In this document: positions 33,382 through 42,501 of the stretch, piece by piece | Layout: the number at the start of each line of letters is the position of its first letter | Position numbering within the stretch: position 1 is the stretch's first letter | Assembly (NCBI RefSeq): GCF_013466425.1 | Contig: NZ_CP059165.1 | Coordinates: 1,984,001-2,048,000, forward strand | Direction of reading: 5' to 3' | Length of the DNA stretch: 64,000 nt | From: Mycobacterium vicinigordonae | GTDB taxonomy: Bacteria > Actinomycetota > Actinomycetes > Mycobacteriales > Mycobacteriaceae | Position numbers and translations under genes: made by a program | The notes under the pieces: generated by a model | Told to the model about the DNA's origin: nothing | Databases searched by the model: none | What the model saw: the letters and a program-made list of their open reading frames with translations, nothing else

Positions 33382-34730
33382 CCGGAGCTGCGGCCCAGCA
33401 GGTGACACAGCGCATCGTCGAGGCGAGGCCAGCGAAAATTGTGCTCCGACTGGTTCAGTCGCGCGGGATCCACCCGCTGGCTGGCCAACGCCAACTCGCG
33501 AGCGCCCTGGTCGCCCAGCAACACCTTGGGCCCCGCTGCCGGTACTGGCAGCACCGTCGGCCGGCGCAACACCCGACCCAGAGCGCGGGTGTACTCGGCA
33601 TTGCGAACCGGTTGGGGTGCAACAGCATTCACCGGGCCGCTCAACGCGGCATCCCATAAGCCGCGGTGGTAGACGTCGACGAGATCGTCGATGCCAATCC
33701 ACGACAGCCATTGTTCGCCGTCGCCGAGCCGCCCGCCCAAGCCCGCGCTGAACAGTGGGCGCATCAGACGTAGCGTGCCGCCCAGTGGAGACTGCACGAT
33801 GCCGGTGCGCACCAACGCCACTCGGGTCCCGGCCTGCTCGGCCGGAGCCGTCGCTTGCTCCCAGTCGGCGACGACGTCGGCCAGAAAGCCCTCGCCCCGT
33901 TCGCTGTTCTCGGTGAGAACCTCCTCGCCGCGGTCATAACCGTAGAACCCGATCGCCGACGCCGAGATCAGCACTCCCGGACCGTTGCGCGCCACCAGTT
34001 CGGCTAACTTGCGGGTGGGCCCGATTCGGCTGTCGCGGATAGCTTTGCGATGCTTGTCGGTGAATCGGCCGGCAATCGACGCACCCGCCAAGTGGATGAC
34101 CGCATCGACGCCGTCGAGCAGGTTGGGGTCGGGGTCCTCAGGGTTCCACCGGCGCTGGTCCGGGCCGCGGGGCGTGCCGCGGATAAACCGGACCACCCGA
34201 TGACCGCCGGTACTCAGGAACGCGCTCAACGCGCTGCCCACCAACCCCGAGGACCCTGTGACCGCAACCGTAGCCGGGCGTAGGCCGTGCTCGGCCGCGC
34301 GTGTGTGCGCTGCCAGGTCGTCGGCCAACTGGCGGTGCCGGTAGGCGAACATGGATCGCAACGCGAAGCCTGGCAACGGCGTGTCGACCCGGTCGGTGAC
34401 CAGCGTCGCGTTGTCATCCACGTCGGCGAATTCGTGGGTGTGGCGCCAGCGCCCGATCAACCGTGGTGGCAGCGAAGCGGGCCCGTCGCTAGCCAGCACG
34501 TCGACGAAACGCCTTGGCGGATCGTAGGAATCGGCCTGGTGCTGGGCGATCCAGCGGATGCCACCCGGCAAACGCAGGGTGGCCCGGCCGTCCTTGAGGG
34601 ATTGAGCCTCGGCGACCAGCCGCATCGGCGACCACGGCGGCGAAAGCCGGGCGAACGCGCCCGGCCGGCTGTGCCAAGCGAATACCTCGTCGCGCGGCGC
34701 GTTGATTACGGTCGAATAAGTCAGCCCCAT
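33378..34730 (-). CDS. TIGR01777 epimerase with N-terminal SRPBCC domain
   Basis: This 450-residue protein fuses an SRPBCC-like ligand domain (residues about 1-145, beginning with a beta-strand and SRPGAFARLSPPWSP) to an extended short-chain dehydrogenase/reductase domain of the TIGR01777 type. The SDR part begins TVAVTGSSGLVGSALSAFL near 153 and ends with the DUF1731-like RVDPARLNQSEHNFRWPRLDDAL. Such proteins bind NAD(P) and have an unknown lipid-like substrate. It is the last island gene before the Rv3032-type genes, 36 bases upstream of that coding region on the same strand. A role in pigment or membrane lipid is possible by context. Confidence 0.82.
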   Translation of the reverse strand: MGLTYSTVINAPRDEVFAWHSRPGAFARLSPPWSPMRLVAEAQSLKDGRATLRLPGGIRWIAQHQADSYDPPRRFVDVLASDGPASLPPRLIGRWRHTHEFADVDDNATLVTDRVDTPLPGFALRSMFAYRHRQLADDLAAHTRAAEHGLRPATVAVTGSSGLVGSALSAFLSTGGHRVVRFIRGTPRGPDQRRWNPEDPDPNLLDGVDAVIHLAGASIAGRFTDKHRKAIRDSRIGPTRKLAELVARNGPGVLISASAIGFYGYDRGEEVLTENSERGEGFLADVVADWEQATAPAEQAGTRVALVRTGIVQSPLGGTLRLMRPLFSAGLGGRLGDGEQWLSWIGIDDLVDVYHRGLWDAALSGPVNAVAPQPVRNAEYTRALGRVLRRPTVLPVPAAGPKVLLGDQGARELALASQRVDPARLNQSEHNFRWPRLDDALCHLLGRSSG

Positions 34731-34766
34731 CTCACGACGCTACCGGCGGGGCGGCCGTAGCGCAGG

Positions 34767-36011
34767 TCAGCGGTCTGGCAGGGCGTGTTCGACAATGGGC
34801 AGCCGGGGCTGTGGCTGTCGCTCGCCGCGTTTGGCGGCCAAGTACACCTGCGCCGTCTCGTCGGCCACCGTCTGCCAGTCGAAGTCCGAGGTGAGCCGGT
34901 CCCGAGCCGCGCGGGCGCGTCGCTGGGCGGCGGCCGGATCGTCGAGCACCGTGCGCACCGCCTGCGCCAGCGCGGCAACATCGCGGGGGGGACACGAAAC
35001 CCCGGTGACACCGTCGATCACCGCCTCGCCCAGACCGCCCGTGTTGGAGGTGACCAGGGGAATGCCGGCGGCGGCGGCCTCAAGTGCCGCCAGGCCGAAC
35101 GGCTCGTAGTGGCTGGGCAGCACCGCCGCATCGGCCCGATGCAGCGCGGCCAGCAACTCGTCGTGGTGAAGATGGCCGACGAAGCGGGTTGCCTTGAGCA
35201 CCTTGTGCTTTCGTGCCTGGCCGGCCAGGAACTCCTGCTGGGTTCCGTCGCCGGCAACCGTCAGCGTGGTGCCGGGGTGGATACGTCTGACCCGGGCCAG
35301 CGCCGCGATGGCATCGTGCACACCTTTCTCGTACTCGAGGCGCCCGACGTAGAGTAGCTCGGCCGGGCCGGTGCGGGGGCGGCGCGGTGCGAACGGCCAG
35401 CGAGCTGCGTCGATACCATTGCGGATCACCGTGGTTTCAGCCAGGCCGGGACCGAACAACTCGGTGATCTCGTCGCGCATAGACGCCGAACACGTGATGA
35501 GCGAATCGGATTCACGAACCAGCCACGACTCGACCGCATGCACCTGACGGCTGATGGCCCCGCTGACCCAACCGGAATGACGGCCGGCTTCAGTGGCGTG
35601 AATCGTGGAAATCAATGGCACATCATAGAATTGGGCCAATGCGATGGCCGGGTGGGCGACCAACCAATCGTGTGCGTGCACTACGTCGGGGCGCCAAGGC
35701 TGGTCACTGTTGGGCCGCTTGAGCGATAGTCCAGCCCGGACCATGGAGTGACCCATCGCCAGCGTCCACGCCATCATGTCAGTGCCGAAGGTGAACTCGT
35801 GCGGATCGTGGGCCGCCGCGATTACCCGTACCCCTTCGGCGATCTCGTCCGAGCATGGGTGGGTGCTGGGATCGGTGCCGGTCGGTCGGCGGGACAGCAC
35901 GACGACATCGTGGCCGGCCGCGGCCAACGCGGTGGACAGATGGTGCACGTGCCGGCCCAGGCCCCCGATCACTACCGGTGGGTACTCCCACGAGACCATC
36001 AGGATCTTCAT
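34767..36011 (-). CDS. Alpha-1,4-glucosyltransferase for methylglucose lipopolysaccharide/glycogen (Rv3032-like)
   Basis: This 414-residue GT-B protein has the glycogen-synthase-like N-terminus MVSWEYPPVVIGGLGRHVHHL. YVGRLEYEKGVHDAI and SHYEPFGLAALEAAAAGIPLV supply the nucleotide-sugar site with the E-x7-E motif. It matches my memory of M. tuberculosis Rv3032 in sequence and in length. That protein elongates alpha-1,4 glucan chains in 6-O-methylglucosyl lipopolysaccharide and contributes to glycogen. ATG 36011 lies eight bases after the branching enzyme stop, in a three-gene operon. Frames opening further upstream run over that gene. Confidence 0.92.
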   Translation of the reverse strand: MKILMVSWEYPPVVIGGLGRHVHHLSTALAAAGHDVVVLSRRPTGTDPSTHPCSDEIAEGVRVIAAAHDPHEFTFGTDMMAWTLAMGHSMVRAGLSLKRPNSDQPWRPDVVHAHDWLVAHPAIALAQFYDVPLISTIHATEAGRHSGWVSGAISRQVHAVESWLVRESDSLITCSASMRDEITELFGPGLAETTVIRNGIDAARWPFAPRRPRTGPAELLYVGRLEYEKGVHDAIAALARVRRIHPGTTLTVAGDGTQQEFLAGQARKHKVLKATRFVGHLHHDELLAALHRADAAVLPSHYEPFGLAALEAAAAGIPLVTSNTGGLGEAVIDGVTGVSCPPRDVAALAQAVRTVLDDPAAAQRRARAARDRLTSDFDWQTVADETAQVYLAAKRGERQPQPRLPIVEHALPDR

Positions 36012-36018
36012 GTGCCGC

Positions 36019-37605
36019 TCACCGGGGCAGCCTCCGCGCGTCCAGCGCGCCGAACAGTCCGTCGGCCCGCGTCCACCCCTCGGCCAGCCGCTCGGCAGCA
36101 TCGCGCCGGCCCGACGCCAGCGCCCCGGCGATTTCCCGGGTGGCGTGGGCATGTAGGTGAGCGCGGTAGCGGGCGTAATCCGCGGCGGAATCCTTGCTGA
36201 CCATGAACGGCCAGTCACTAGACACCGTCAGCAGCGTCTCGCGCAGGATCTGATCGGCGACATTGTCGCGCGGGGTCGGGCCGTCCAGCGACGCGGTCTG
36301 CGCCAGCGCCTTGTCCACGGTGCTCAGCGCGGTGTCGACCACCTCGGCGTTGAGCTGGACCAGATCGGCCACCTGCTCGCCGTTCCACACCTGCCAGTCC
36401 TTGCCGGAACCCCAAGAGCTGGCGGGCAATTCGACTCTGCTGCCGACAAAGCCATCGTCGAGTGCGTCGCGTAACGTGCCCACCCGAACGCCGGACTCTG
36501 GCAGGGCGCGCAACGTCCGCGCCAGCCAGGTGGGGCCCTCGTACCACCAGTGGCCGAACAACTCGGTGTCGAAAGCCGCGATGACGTGCGCCGGACGGCC
36601 GATCCGCTCGGACTCCGACAGCAGCCGGTTGCGCACCACGTCCACGAAGTCGGCGACGTGCACGTCGATCGCGCGATCGGCGCGCACGGGATCGTAGGGC
36701 GCCTTGTCCTCCGAGGACACGCCGCGCCCGGTGACTCGCGCCGGCTTGAGACCGGTGAGATGGTCGTAGGTGTGGAAGTCGCGGTAGGCCGCGTGGCCGG
36801 GATAGCCCGACTTTGGTGACCACACCCGGTAACTGACCTGCAGGTCGCGACCGAAAGCGACCACGTCGGTCTCGCCGACGGGCCGGCCCAATGCGGTGTC
36901 CCCGTGCAGCGAAGGGCCGTCGACCATGAAGTGGGAGACGCTGGCAGCCCTGTACTCGGTTTCCAGGCCTGGGGCGTAGGCGCATTCGGGCGCCCAGATA
37001 CCGGTCGGCCCGCTGCGCCGGCCCAGTCGCAGCCGCGCGTCGGCCAGGCCTTCGCGCAGGGCGAACTCGCGCAACCGCGGCGCGAGCAGCGGCTGGAACG
37101 GATGGGCCAGCGGACCGCCGAGCAGCTCCACCGTGCCGGCGTCGATCAGCCCACGCAGCAGCGGACTGCCGCCGTGTCGCCACAGTGTGGCGAAGTCTCT
37201 GAGCGCCTGTTCGGCTTCCGCAGCTTCGCGAGTACCGAAGGCGCGCAACGCTTCTGGCGTGCACGACTGATATCCGGCCGATTTGGAACGCGGAATGGAG
37301 CGCACGCTGGCAGCCTCGGCGGCGCGCAGCCCCCAATTGGCCAGCCAGTGGTACATGCCCTCCAGGCAGTACGGGTCGTCGAGCTGGGCGTTGACCACCG
37401 GCGTCATGCCCAGCGTGAGCAGCCCCTGGCGCCCCTCGGCGGCCAGCTCGTGCAGGACCCGGAAAAGGGGCAGATAGGCCGCCGACCATGACTGGTACAG
37501 CCACTCCTCGCCGACCGGCCAGCGGCCGTGATGAGCCAGCCAGGGCAGATGGGTGTGCAGCACCAGGGTGAACATGCCGGGTACCCGGTCGGTCGTCGTT
37601 ATCAC
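36019..37605 (-). CDS. GH57-type 1,4-alpha-glucan branching enzyme (Rv3031-like)
   Basis: This 528-residue GH57 protein has a starting beta-strand FTLVLHTHLPWLAHHGRWPVGEEW (metal/sugar face), GIWAPECAYAPGLE with the catalytic-type glutamate, and AAFDTELFGHWWYEGPTWL with the catalytic aspartate. This layout is that of GH57 branching enzymes rather than GH13. GTG 37605 overlaps the stop of the methyltransferase gene, and the stop lies eight bases before Rv3032-like, so the three genes form one transcript. It would introduce alpha-1,6 branches in methylglucose lipopolysaccharide. Confidence 0.91.
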   Translation of the reverse strand: MITTTDRVPGMFTLVLHTHLPWLAHHGRWPVGEEWLYQSWSAAYLPLFRVLHELAAEGRQGLLTLGMTPVVNAQLDDPYCLEGMYHWLANWGLRAAEAASVRSIPRSKSAGYQSCTPEALRAFGTREAAEAEQALRDFATLWRHGGSPLLRGLIDAGTVELLGGPLAHPFQPLLAPRLREFALREGLADARLRLGRRSGPTGIWAPECAYAPGLETEYRAASVSHFMVDGPSLHGDTALGRPVGETDVVAFGRDLQVSYRVWSPKSGYPGHAAYRDFHTYDHLTGLKPARVTGRGVSSEDKAPYDPVRADRAIDVHVADFVDVVRNRLLSESERIGRPAHVIAAFDTELFGHWWYEGPTWLARTLRALPESGVRVGTLRDALDDGFVGSRVELPASSWGSGKDWQVWNGEQVADLVQLNAEVVDTALSTVDKALAQTASLDGPTPRDNVADQILRETLLTVSSDWPFMVSKDSAADYARYRAHLHAHATREIAGALASGRRDAAERLAEGWTRADGLFGALDARRLPR

Positions 37606-38414
37606 CCGCGCACCGCGATCGCGACAAGATCCAGGCTGGCATCGATGTCACGGACACCGCGCTCGACTAGGTCGAAATCGGACGTGGTCACCGCGGCCAC
37701 GTCCGCCACCAGCTGGGGGGACCACGGCGCGTCGGCCACTGCTCGCGCAATCTGCGCGTCGATGATCGAGCCGCCGTGCCGCGCGTCCATTTCCAGCAGC
37801 CGCGGCCCGTGGAACAAACCATTCATCGACACGTCGCGAAAACCGCTGTCGACCAGCAGCTCGGCGAGCTCGTCAGCGTTGAGCTCGCGGGTGTGGAATG
37901 GGTTGATCGGGGTGTCGCGACCGGGGGAGAAGGTGATCCGGTTGGGTGTGGAGATCATCAGCAGACCGCAGGGGCGCAGCACCCGTGCGCACTCCCGAAC
38001 AAACTGGCCCTGATCCCACAAATGCTCGATGACCTGGAAGTTGACCACCACGTCAACCGACGCGTCCGGCAGCGGCAGCTCAGCCAAATTGCCCTGCAGG
38101 ACTTCGACCCGCGGGTAGCGGCTGCGGACGTGGGCCACGGCGGACTCGTCGTAGTCCACCGCCACCACCCGGTTTGCCACGCCGGCGATCAGGTCGGCGC
38201 CGTAACCTTCGCCACACCCGGCCTCCAGCACATCGCGGCCCGCGCAGCGCGGCGCCAGTCGCTCGTAGACAACCTCATGGCGGCGGAACCAGTAGTTCTC
38301 GATGTCCAGGCCAGGGATGGTGCGCTCACCGGTCAGGGTCAACACCGAGTCGACCGCCCCGCCGTCGGCGGAGGCAGCTATCCGGGTGGACCCGTCGGGG
38401 ACGAATGCGCTCAT
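37602..38414 (-). CDS. SAM-dependent methyltransferase (Rv3030-like)
   Basis: This 270-residue class I methyltransferase has DVLEAGCGEGYGADLIAGVANRV as motif I, VVAVDYDESAVAHVRSRYP for SAM, and DVVVNFQVIEHLWDQ. It matches Rv3030, which is proposed to methylate sugars in methylglucose lipopolysaccharide. ATG 38414 is nine bases after TAGCCT read leftwards (38424-38429), so the three-gene operon probably starts leaderless here. It diverges from etfBA across a 275-base region that carries nested inverted repeats. Confidence 0.9.
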   Translation of the reverse strand: MSAFVPDGSTRIAASADGGAVDSVLTLTGERTIPGLDIENYWFRRHEVVYERLAPRCAGRDVLEAGCGEGYGADLIAGVANRVVAVDYDESAVAHVRSRYPRVEVLQGNLAELPLPDASVDVVVNFQVIEHLWDQGQFVRECARVLRPCGLLMISTPNRITFSPGRDTPINPFHTRELNADELAELLVDSGFRDVSMNGLFHGPRLLEMDARHGGSIIDAQIARAVADAPWSPQLVADVAAVTTSDFDLVERGVRDIDASLDLVAIAVRG

Positions 38415-38578
38415 TGCTAAGGCAGGCTAATGCCTGGCACCGGATTCGCGAACCGCACCGTGGATCAACCGGTAGCCCGGGCGGACGAACACGGTGTCGG
38501 CAAGGAGCCCCGGCCCACTAGTGAAGCGGGGAGGAGGTGGGCAGATGGGCAAATGCGACCCGCTATGGTGAGGAGGCA

Positions 38579-38620
38579 AACCGCACGAAGTTACCGCTTA
38601 GTAACATGCGCTGTGCGGTT
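38579..38620 (+). promoter_or_regulatory. Nested inverted repeats upstream of etfBA
   Basis: AACCGCAC (38579-38586) is matched by GTGCGGTT (38613-38620), and inside it GTTAC (38590-38594) is matched by GTAAC (38601-38605). Both pairs are nearly concentric around 38598. In RNA this would be an interrupted hairpin 70 bases before the etfB ATG. As DNA it could be an operator. No terminator T-run follows. The rest of the 275-base gap shows a strong ribosome site (GAGGAGG) before etfB. Confidence 0.6.
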
Positions 38621-38689
38621 GCGTTAATGCGTGACCGAGGTCCTGCAGCCGTCGCTGCGGGACTCCTTCGAGGAGGACGAACCACACTC

Positions 38690-39481
38690 ATGACGAACAT
38701 CGTGGTCCTGATCAAGCAGGTCCCAGACACCTGGTCGGAGCGCAAGCTGTCCGACGGCGACTGGACGCTCGACCGCGAGGCCGCTGACGCGGTCTTGGAC
38801 GAGATCAACGAGCGCGCCGTGGAAGAAGCGCTACAGATCCGCGAGCGCGAGGGCGGTGAAGGGTCGGTGACTGTGCTGACCGCCGGCCCCGAGCGCGCCA
38901 CCGAGGCGATTCGCAAGGCCCTGTCCATGGGCGCCGACAAGGCCGTCCACCTCAAGGACGACGGCTTGAAGGGCTCCGACGTCATCCAGACCGGCTGGGC
39001 GCTGGCCCGCGCGCTGGGCACCATCGAGGGCACCGAGCTGGTGATCGCCGGCAACGAGGCCACCGACGGCAGTGGCGGCGCGGTCCCGGCCATCATCGCC
39101 GAATACCTGGGCTTGCCGCAGCTCACGCACGTGCGGAAGCTGTCCGTCGAGGACGGCAAGGTGACGGCCGAACGTGAGACCGACGACGGCGTGTTCACCC
39201 TCGAGGCCACCCTGCCCGCGGTGGTCAGCGTCAACGAGAAGATCAACGAGCCGCGCTTCCCCTCCTTCAAGGGCATCATGGCCGCCAAGAAGAAGGAAGT
39301 TACGGTACTGACCCTGGCCGAGATCGGTGTCGAGCCCGACGAGGTCGGACTGGAGAACGCCGGATCCACGGTGAAGTCCTCGACACCCAAGCCGCCGAAG
39401 ACGGCCGGTGAGAAGGTGACCGACGAGGGCGAGGGTGGCAACGACGTCGTCAAGTACCTGGTTGCCCAAAAGATCATCTGA
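38690..39481 (+). CDS. etfB: Electron transfer flavoprotein beta subunit
   Basis: This 263-residue soluble subunit starts TNIVVLIKQVPDTWSERKLSDGDWTLDREA, the typical ETF-beta N-terminus, and binds AMP through the VLTAGPERATEAIRKALSMGADKAVHL region. With EtfA it accepts electrons from acyl-CoA dehydrogenases and passes them to the respiratory chain. The start is ATG 38690, with GAGGAGG just upstream. Earlier in-frame codons lie in the non-coding leader. M. tuberculosis calls the orthologue fixA (Rv3029c). It is followed by etfA after 39 bases. Confidence 0.97.
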   Translation: MTNIVVLIKQVPDTWSERKLSDGDWTLDREAADAVLDEINERAVEEALQIREREGGEGSVTVLTAGPERATEAIRKALSMGADKAVHLKDDGLKGSDVIQTGWALARALGTIEGTELVIAGNEATDGSGGAVPAIIAEYLGLPQLTHVRKLSVEDGKVTAERETDDGVFTLEATLPAVVSVNEKINEPRFPSFKGIMAAKKKEVTVLTLAEIGVEPDEVGLENAGSTVKSSTPKPPKTAGEKVTDEGEGGNDVVKYLVAQKII

Positions 39482-39520
39482 CCTAGCCGCTGATCCCTTA
39501 AGACGAGAAGAGCGAAATCC

Positions 39521-40477
39521 ATGTCTGAAGTTTTGGTGCTCGTTGAGCACGCCGACGGTGCGCTGAAGAAGGTCACCGCCGAGTTGATCACCGCCGCCCG
39601 CGCGCTGGGCGAGCCGTCCGCCGTCGTAATCGGCGCGCCCGGAACGGCAGAGCCGCTAGTAGAGGGGCTCAAGGCGGCCGGTGCCGCCAAGATCTACGTC
39701 GCCGAGTCCGACGACGTAGACAAGTACCTGATCGTGCCTTACGTGGACGTGCTGGCCGCCCTGGCCGAGGAGAAAGCCCCGGCCGCGGTGCTGGTGGCCG
39801 CCAACGCCGACGGCAAGGAGATCGCCGGCCGGCTGGCCGCCCGGATCGGTTCCGGACTGCTGGTCGACGTGGTCGAGGTCAAAGAGGGTGGAATCGGCGT
39901 GCACAGCATCTTCGGTGGCGCGTTCACCGTCGAGGCGCAGGCCAACGGCGACACCCCGGTGATCTCGGTACGTGCGGGTGCCGTGGAGGCTGAGCCCGCG
40001 GACGGCGCCGGTGAGGTGATCAATGTCGACGTTCCGTCCCCGGCCGAGAACGCGACCAAGATCACCTCCCGCGAGCCGGTGGTCGCCGGTGACCGCCCGG
40101 AGCTCACCGAGGCCACCATCGTGGTGTCCGGAGGCCGCGGTGTGGGCAGCGAAGAGAACTTCAAGGTGGTCGAGGAGCTGGCCGACTCGCTTGGTGCCGC
40201 GGTCGGCGCCTCGCGTGCTGCGGTCGACTCCGGCTATTACCCCGGACAGTTCCAGGTCGGCCAGACCGGCAAGACGGTGTCGCCGCAGCTGTACATCGCG
40301 CTAGGCATCTCCGGGGCGATCCAGCACCGGGCCGGTATGCAGACCTCGAAGACGATCGTCGCGGTCAATAAGGACGAAGAGGCACCAATCTTCGAGATCG
40401 CCGACTACGGCGTGGTCGGTGACCTGTTCAAGGTCGCCCCGCAGATGACCGAAGGGATCAAGGCCCGCAAGGGTTAG
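39521..40477 (+). CDS. etfA: Electron transfer flavoprotein alpha subunit
   Basis: This 318-residue FAD-binding subunit has the C-terminal signature [59 protein letters not shown]. The N-terminal half is the ETF-type Rossmann-like domain ([20 protein letters not shown]). It partners EtfB in shuttling electrons from beta-oxidation. ATG 39521 follows a 39-base gap, with AGACGAGAAGAG upstream. A strong inverted repeat after the stop (40496-40559) probably ends the etfBA transcript. Confidence 0.97.
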   Translation: MSEVLVLVEHADGALKKVTAELITAARALGEPSAVVIGAPGTAEPLVEGLKAAGAAKIYVAESDDVDKYLIVPYVDVLAALAEEKAPAAVLVAANADGKEIAGRLAARIGSGLLVDVVEVKEGGIGVHSIFGGAFTVEAQANGDTPVISVRAGAVEAEPADGAGEVINVDVPSPAENATKITSREPVVAGDRPELTEATIVVSGGRGVGSEENFKVVEELADSLGAAVGASRAAVDSGYYPGQFQVGQTGKTVSPQLYIALGISGAIQHRAGMQTSKTIVAVNKDEEAPIFEIADYGVVGDLFKVAPQMTEGIKARKG

Positions 40478-40495
40478 CGTTTCCCACGGTAGAGG

Positions 40496-40559
40496 GCAAA
40501 AGCACCTCATTTTCCTCCGTGTTTCGGCGCGTTTTGGGCGGAAATGGGGTGCTTTTTGC
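40496..40559 (+). terminator. Long inverted repeat after etfA, probable terminator
   Basis: GCAAAAGCACCTCATTTTCC (40496-40515) is imperfectly complementary to GGAAATGGGGTGCTTTTTGC (40540-40559), with one bulge and a mismatch. The right arm contains a T-run. It sits 19 bases after the etfA stop and before the next gene's start. Confidence 0.7.
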
Positions 40560-40659
40560 ATCCGCCTGACGTGACGGCCCGCAATCCTGTCACCTGACGT
40601 GCACCGACATGTCAGCGCACCGATGCTACCTAGCCGAACGATTGCGCCACGTTGTTGGC

Positions 40660-41514
40660 ATGAGCATCGCTTCAGTCCTCATACCCAGTGACAAACCCCG
40701 CGGTCCGTTCCCGGCATCGGGAGGTCCGCACTACTCCCTGCTGCTCTCCACCGACTCGAGCCTCATCGAGGCGGCCCAGCGCTTGCGCTACGACGTATTC
40801 AGCAGCACCCCAGGATTCGCTCTGCCGGCAACCTCCGAAGAATTCGCCGGCCGCGACGCCGACCGTTTCGACGAGTACTGCGACCACCTGTTGGTGCGCG
40901 ACGACGACACCGGCGAACTGGTGGGCTGCTACCGGATGCTGCCTCCGCCCGGCGCGATCGCCGCCGGAGGGCTTTACACCGCAACGGAATTCGACGTCCG
41001 CTCCTTCGACCCGCTGCGGCCGTCGCTGGTCGAGATGGGCCGCGCGGTGGTGCGCGACGGTCACCGCAACGGCGCGGTGGTGCTGCTGATGTGGGCCGGC
41101 ATCCTGGCTTACCTGGACCGCTGCGACTACGACTACGTGACCGGCTGTGTTTCGGTTCCGGTGCGGACCGGTGCGGATGCGCCGGGCGGCCAGATCCGCG
41201 GGGTGCGCGACTTCGTGCACAAGCGGCACGCGGCGCAATACCGGGTGCGTCCCTACCGGCCCGTCTGCATCGACGGCAAGAGCCTGGACGAAATCGAACC
41301 GCCGGCACGGCCGTCGGTGCCACCGCTTATGCGCGGCTATCTGCGCCTGGGGGCCCGGGTCTGCGGCGACCCGGCGCACGACCCGGCCTTCGGAGTCGGC
41401 GACTTCTGTGTGCTGCTGGGCAAGCGCGACGCCGATACCCGCTATCTGAAGCGTCTCCGGTCGGTATCGGCTGCGTCCGAAATGGGAGGGGCGATGGCGG
41501 GCGGAGCAGCCTGA
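40660..41514 (+). CDS. GNAT/OlsB-type acyltransferase (Rv3027c-like)
   Basis: This 284-residue protein resembles the ornithine-lipid (OlsB) and hemolysin-like GNAT acyltransferases: RLRYDVFSSTPGFALPATSEEF, DRFDEYCDHLLVRDDDTGELVGCYRML and VEMGRAVVRDGHRNGAVVLLMWAGIL form the acyl-ACP/CoA binding core. The substrate is unknown. It overlaps the phospholipid acyltransferase gene that follows, so a joint role in a lipid with two acylation steps is attractive (compare OlsB/OlsA). ATG 40660 was preferred over an ATG 51 bases upstream because SIASVLIPSDKPRG begins the homologous region. Confidence 0.83.
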   Translation: MSIASVLIPSDKPRGPFPASGGPHYSLLLSTDSSLIEAAQRLRYDVFSSTPGFALPATSEEFAGRDADRFDEYCDHLLVRDDDTGELVGCYRMLPPPGAIAAGGLYTATEFDVRSFDPLRPSLVEMGRAVVRDGHRNGAVVLLMWAGILAYLDRCDYDYVTGCVSVPVRTGADAPGGQIRGVRDFVHKRHAAQYRVRPYRPVCIDGKSLDEIEPPARPSVPPLMRGYLRLGARVCGDPAHDPAFGVGDFCVLLGKRDADTRYLKRLRSVSAASEMGGAMAGGAA

Positions 41515-42359
41515 TGAACGGGTCGCCGCACGGGCCGGTTGGTCACTCCTGGTTGCCGCGAGCATCGTGCGACATAGGCTGCGTGGGCGGTGCGGCGGTG
41601 TCGCGGTCGGTGGCCGAGCGGGTGCGGGTGGCGCTGCGGCTGACGGTGGCGCTGCTGCTGGCGCCGGGAATCCCGCTGCTCGGCGTACCGTTGCCGGGGA
41701 GCAGCCATCTGCAACGTGCCTACTGCCGGTTGGTGCTGCGCTGCTTTGGAGTGCGAATCAGCGTGCACGGCAATCCGATTCGCAACCTGCGCGGTGTGCT
41801 GGTGGTCAGCAGCCACACCTCCTGGCTAGACGCCTTCGCCATCGGAGCGGTGCTGCCCGGGTCGTTCGTGGCCCGCGCCGACATGTTCACCGGACCTGCC
41901 ACGGGCATTGTGGCCCGAGCCCTGAAAATCATCCCGATCGAGCGGGCTAGCCTGCGCCGGCTGCCCGGTGTGGTCGACGCGGTCGCCCGGCGCCTGCGCG
42001 CCGGACAAACGGTGGTCGCGTTCCCAGAAGGCACGACATGGTGCGGCCGGGCGTCGGGCAATTTCTATCCGGCGATGTTTCAGGCCGCGATCGACGCCGG
42101 CCGTCCGGTGCAGCCGCTGCGACTGACGTATCACCACGGCGACGGCAGCGTGTCGACGACGCCCGCCTTCGTCGGCGACGACACCCTGCTGAGGTCGATG
42201 TTCCGGTTGCTGCGGCAGCGCCGGACCCTGGCCTGCGTCCGCGTCGCATCACTGCAGCTGCCGGGCACCGATCGGCGCGTCTTGGCCCGCGACTGCCAGT
42301 CCGCGGTGCACGCCGCGGCGGCGCCGCGCCCGCATCACGGTCACGTCCTGGTGGCCTGA
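41514..42359 (+). CDS. 1-acyl-sn-glycerol-3-phosphate acyltransferase family (Rv3026c-like)
   Basis: This 281-residue membrane-associated PlsC-type enzyme has the catalytic H-x4-D as HTSWLD (near residues 101-106) and the phosphate-binding FPEGTT. An N-terminal hydrophobic segment (VALRLTVALLLAPGIPLLGVPL) should anchor it. It likely adds a second acyl chain to a lysolipid. The start is ATG 41514 overlapping the preceding TGA, so it is translationally coupled to the GNAT acyltransferase. A 142-base gap separates it from iscS. I saw nothing strong in the gap. Confidence 0.88.
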   Translation: MNGSPHGPVGHSWLPRASCDIGCVGGAAVSRSVAERVRVALRLTVALLLAPGIPLLGVPLPGSSHLQRAYCRLVLRCFGVRISVHGNPIRNLRGVLVVSSHTSWLDAFAIGAVLPGSFVARADMFTGPATGIVARALKIIPIERASLRRLPGVVDAVARRLRAGQTVVAFPEGTTWCGRASGNFYPAMFQAAIDAGRPVQPLRLTYHHGDGSVSTTPAFVGDDTLLRSMFRLLRQRRTLACVRVASLQLPGTDRRVLARDCQSAVHAAAAPRPHHGHVLVA

Positions 42360-42501
42360 CTGCTGCTGTCTGGCCAGCTGTTCACCAACTGACGATTAGC
42401 GCCCTTGCCTGAAACGGATCGGATACCCGCTCGGCAGCCGACGAGTCGGGCCATTCCGGCCTGCTAACGCGCTGGAGGGGACCGGTATCGTGGGGCGGGT
42501 C

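Noticed and set aside
15555..34766. A mobile element or attachment site bounding the pigment island
   Set aside because: I found no transposase, integrase, tRNA gene or matching direct repeats at the two borders.
36218..37657. A 479-codon minus-strand frame offset from the GH57 gene
   Set aside because: It overlaps the branching enzyme in another frame, is rich in Arg/Gly/Ala and has no recognisable domain.
38563..39690. A 375-codon minus-strand frame across etfB
   Set aside because: It is antisense to a certain gene and Ser/Thr/Ala-rich as expected for a shadow of ETF codons.
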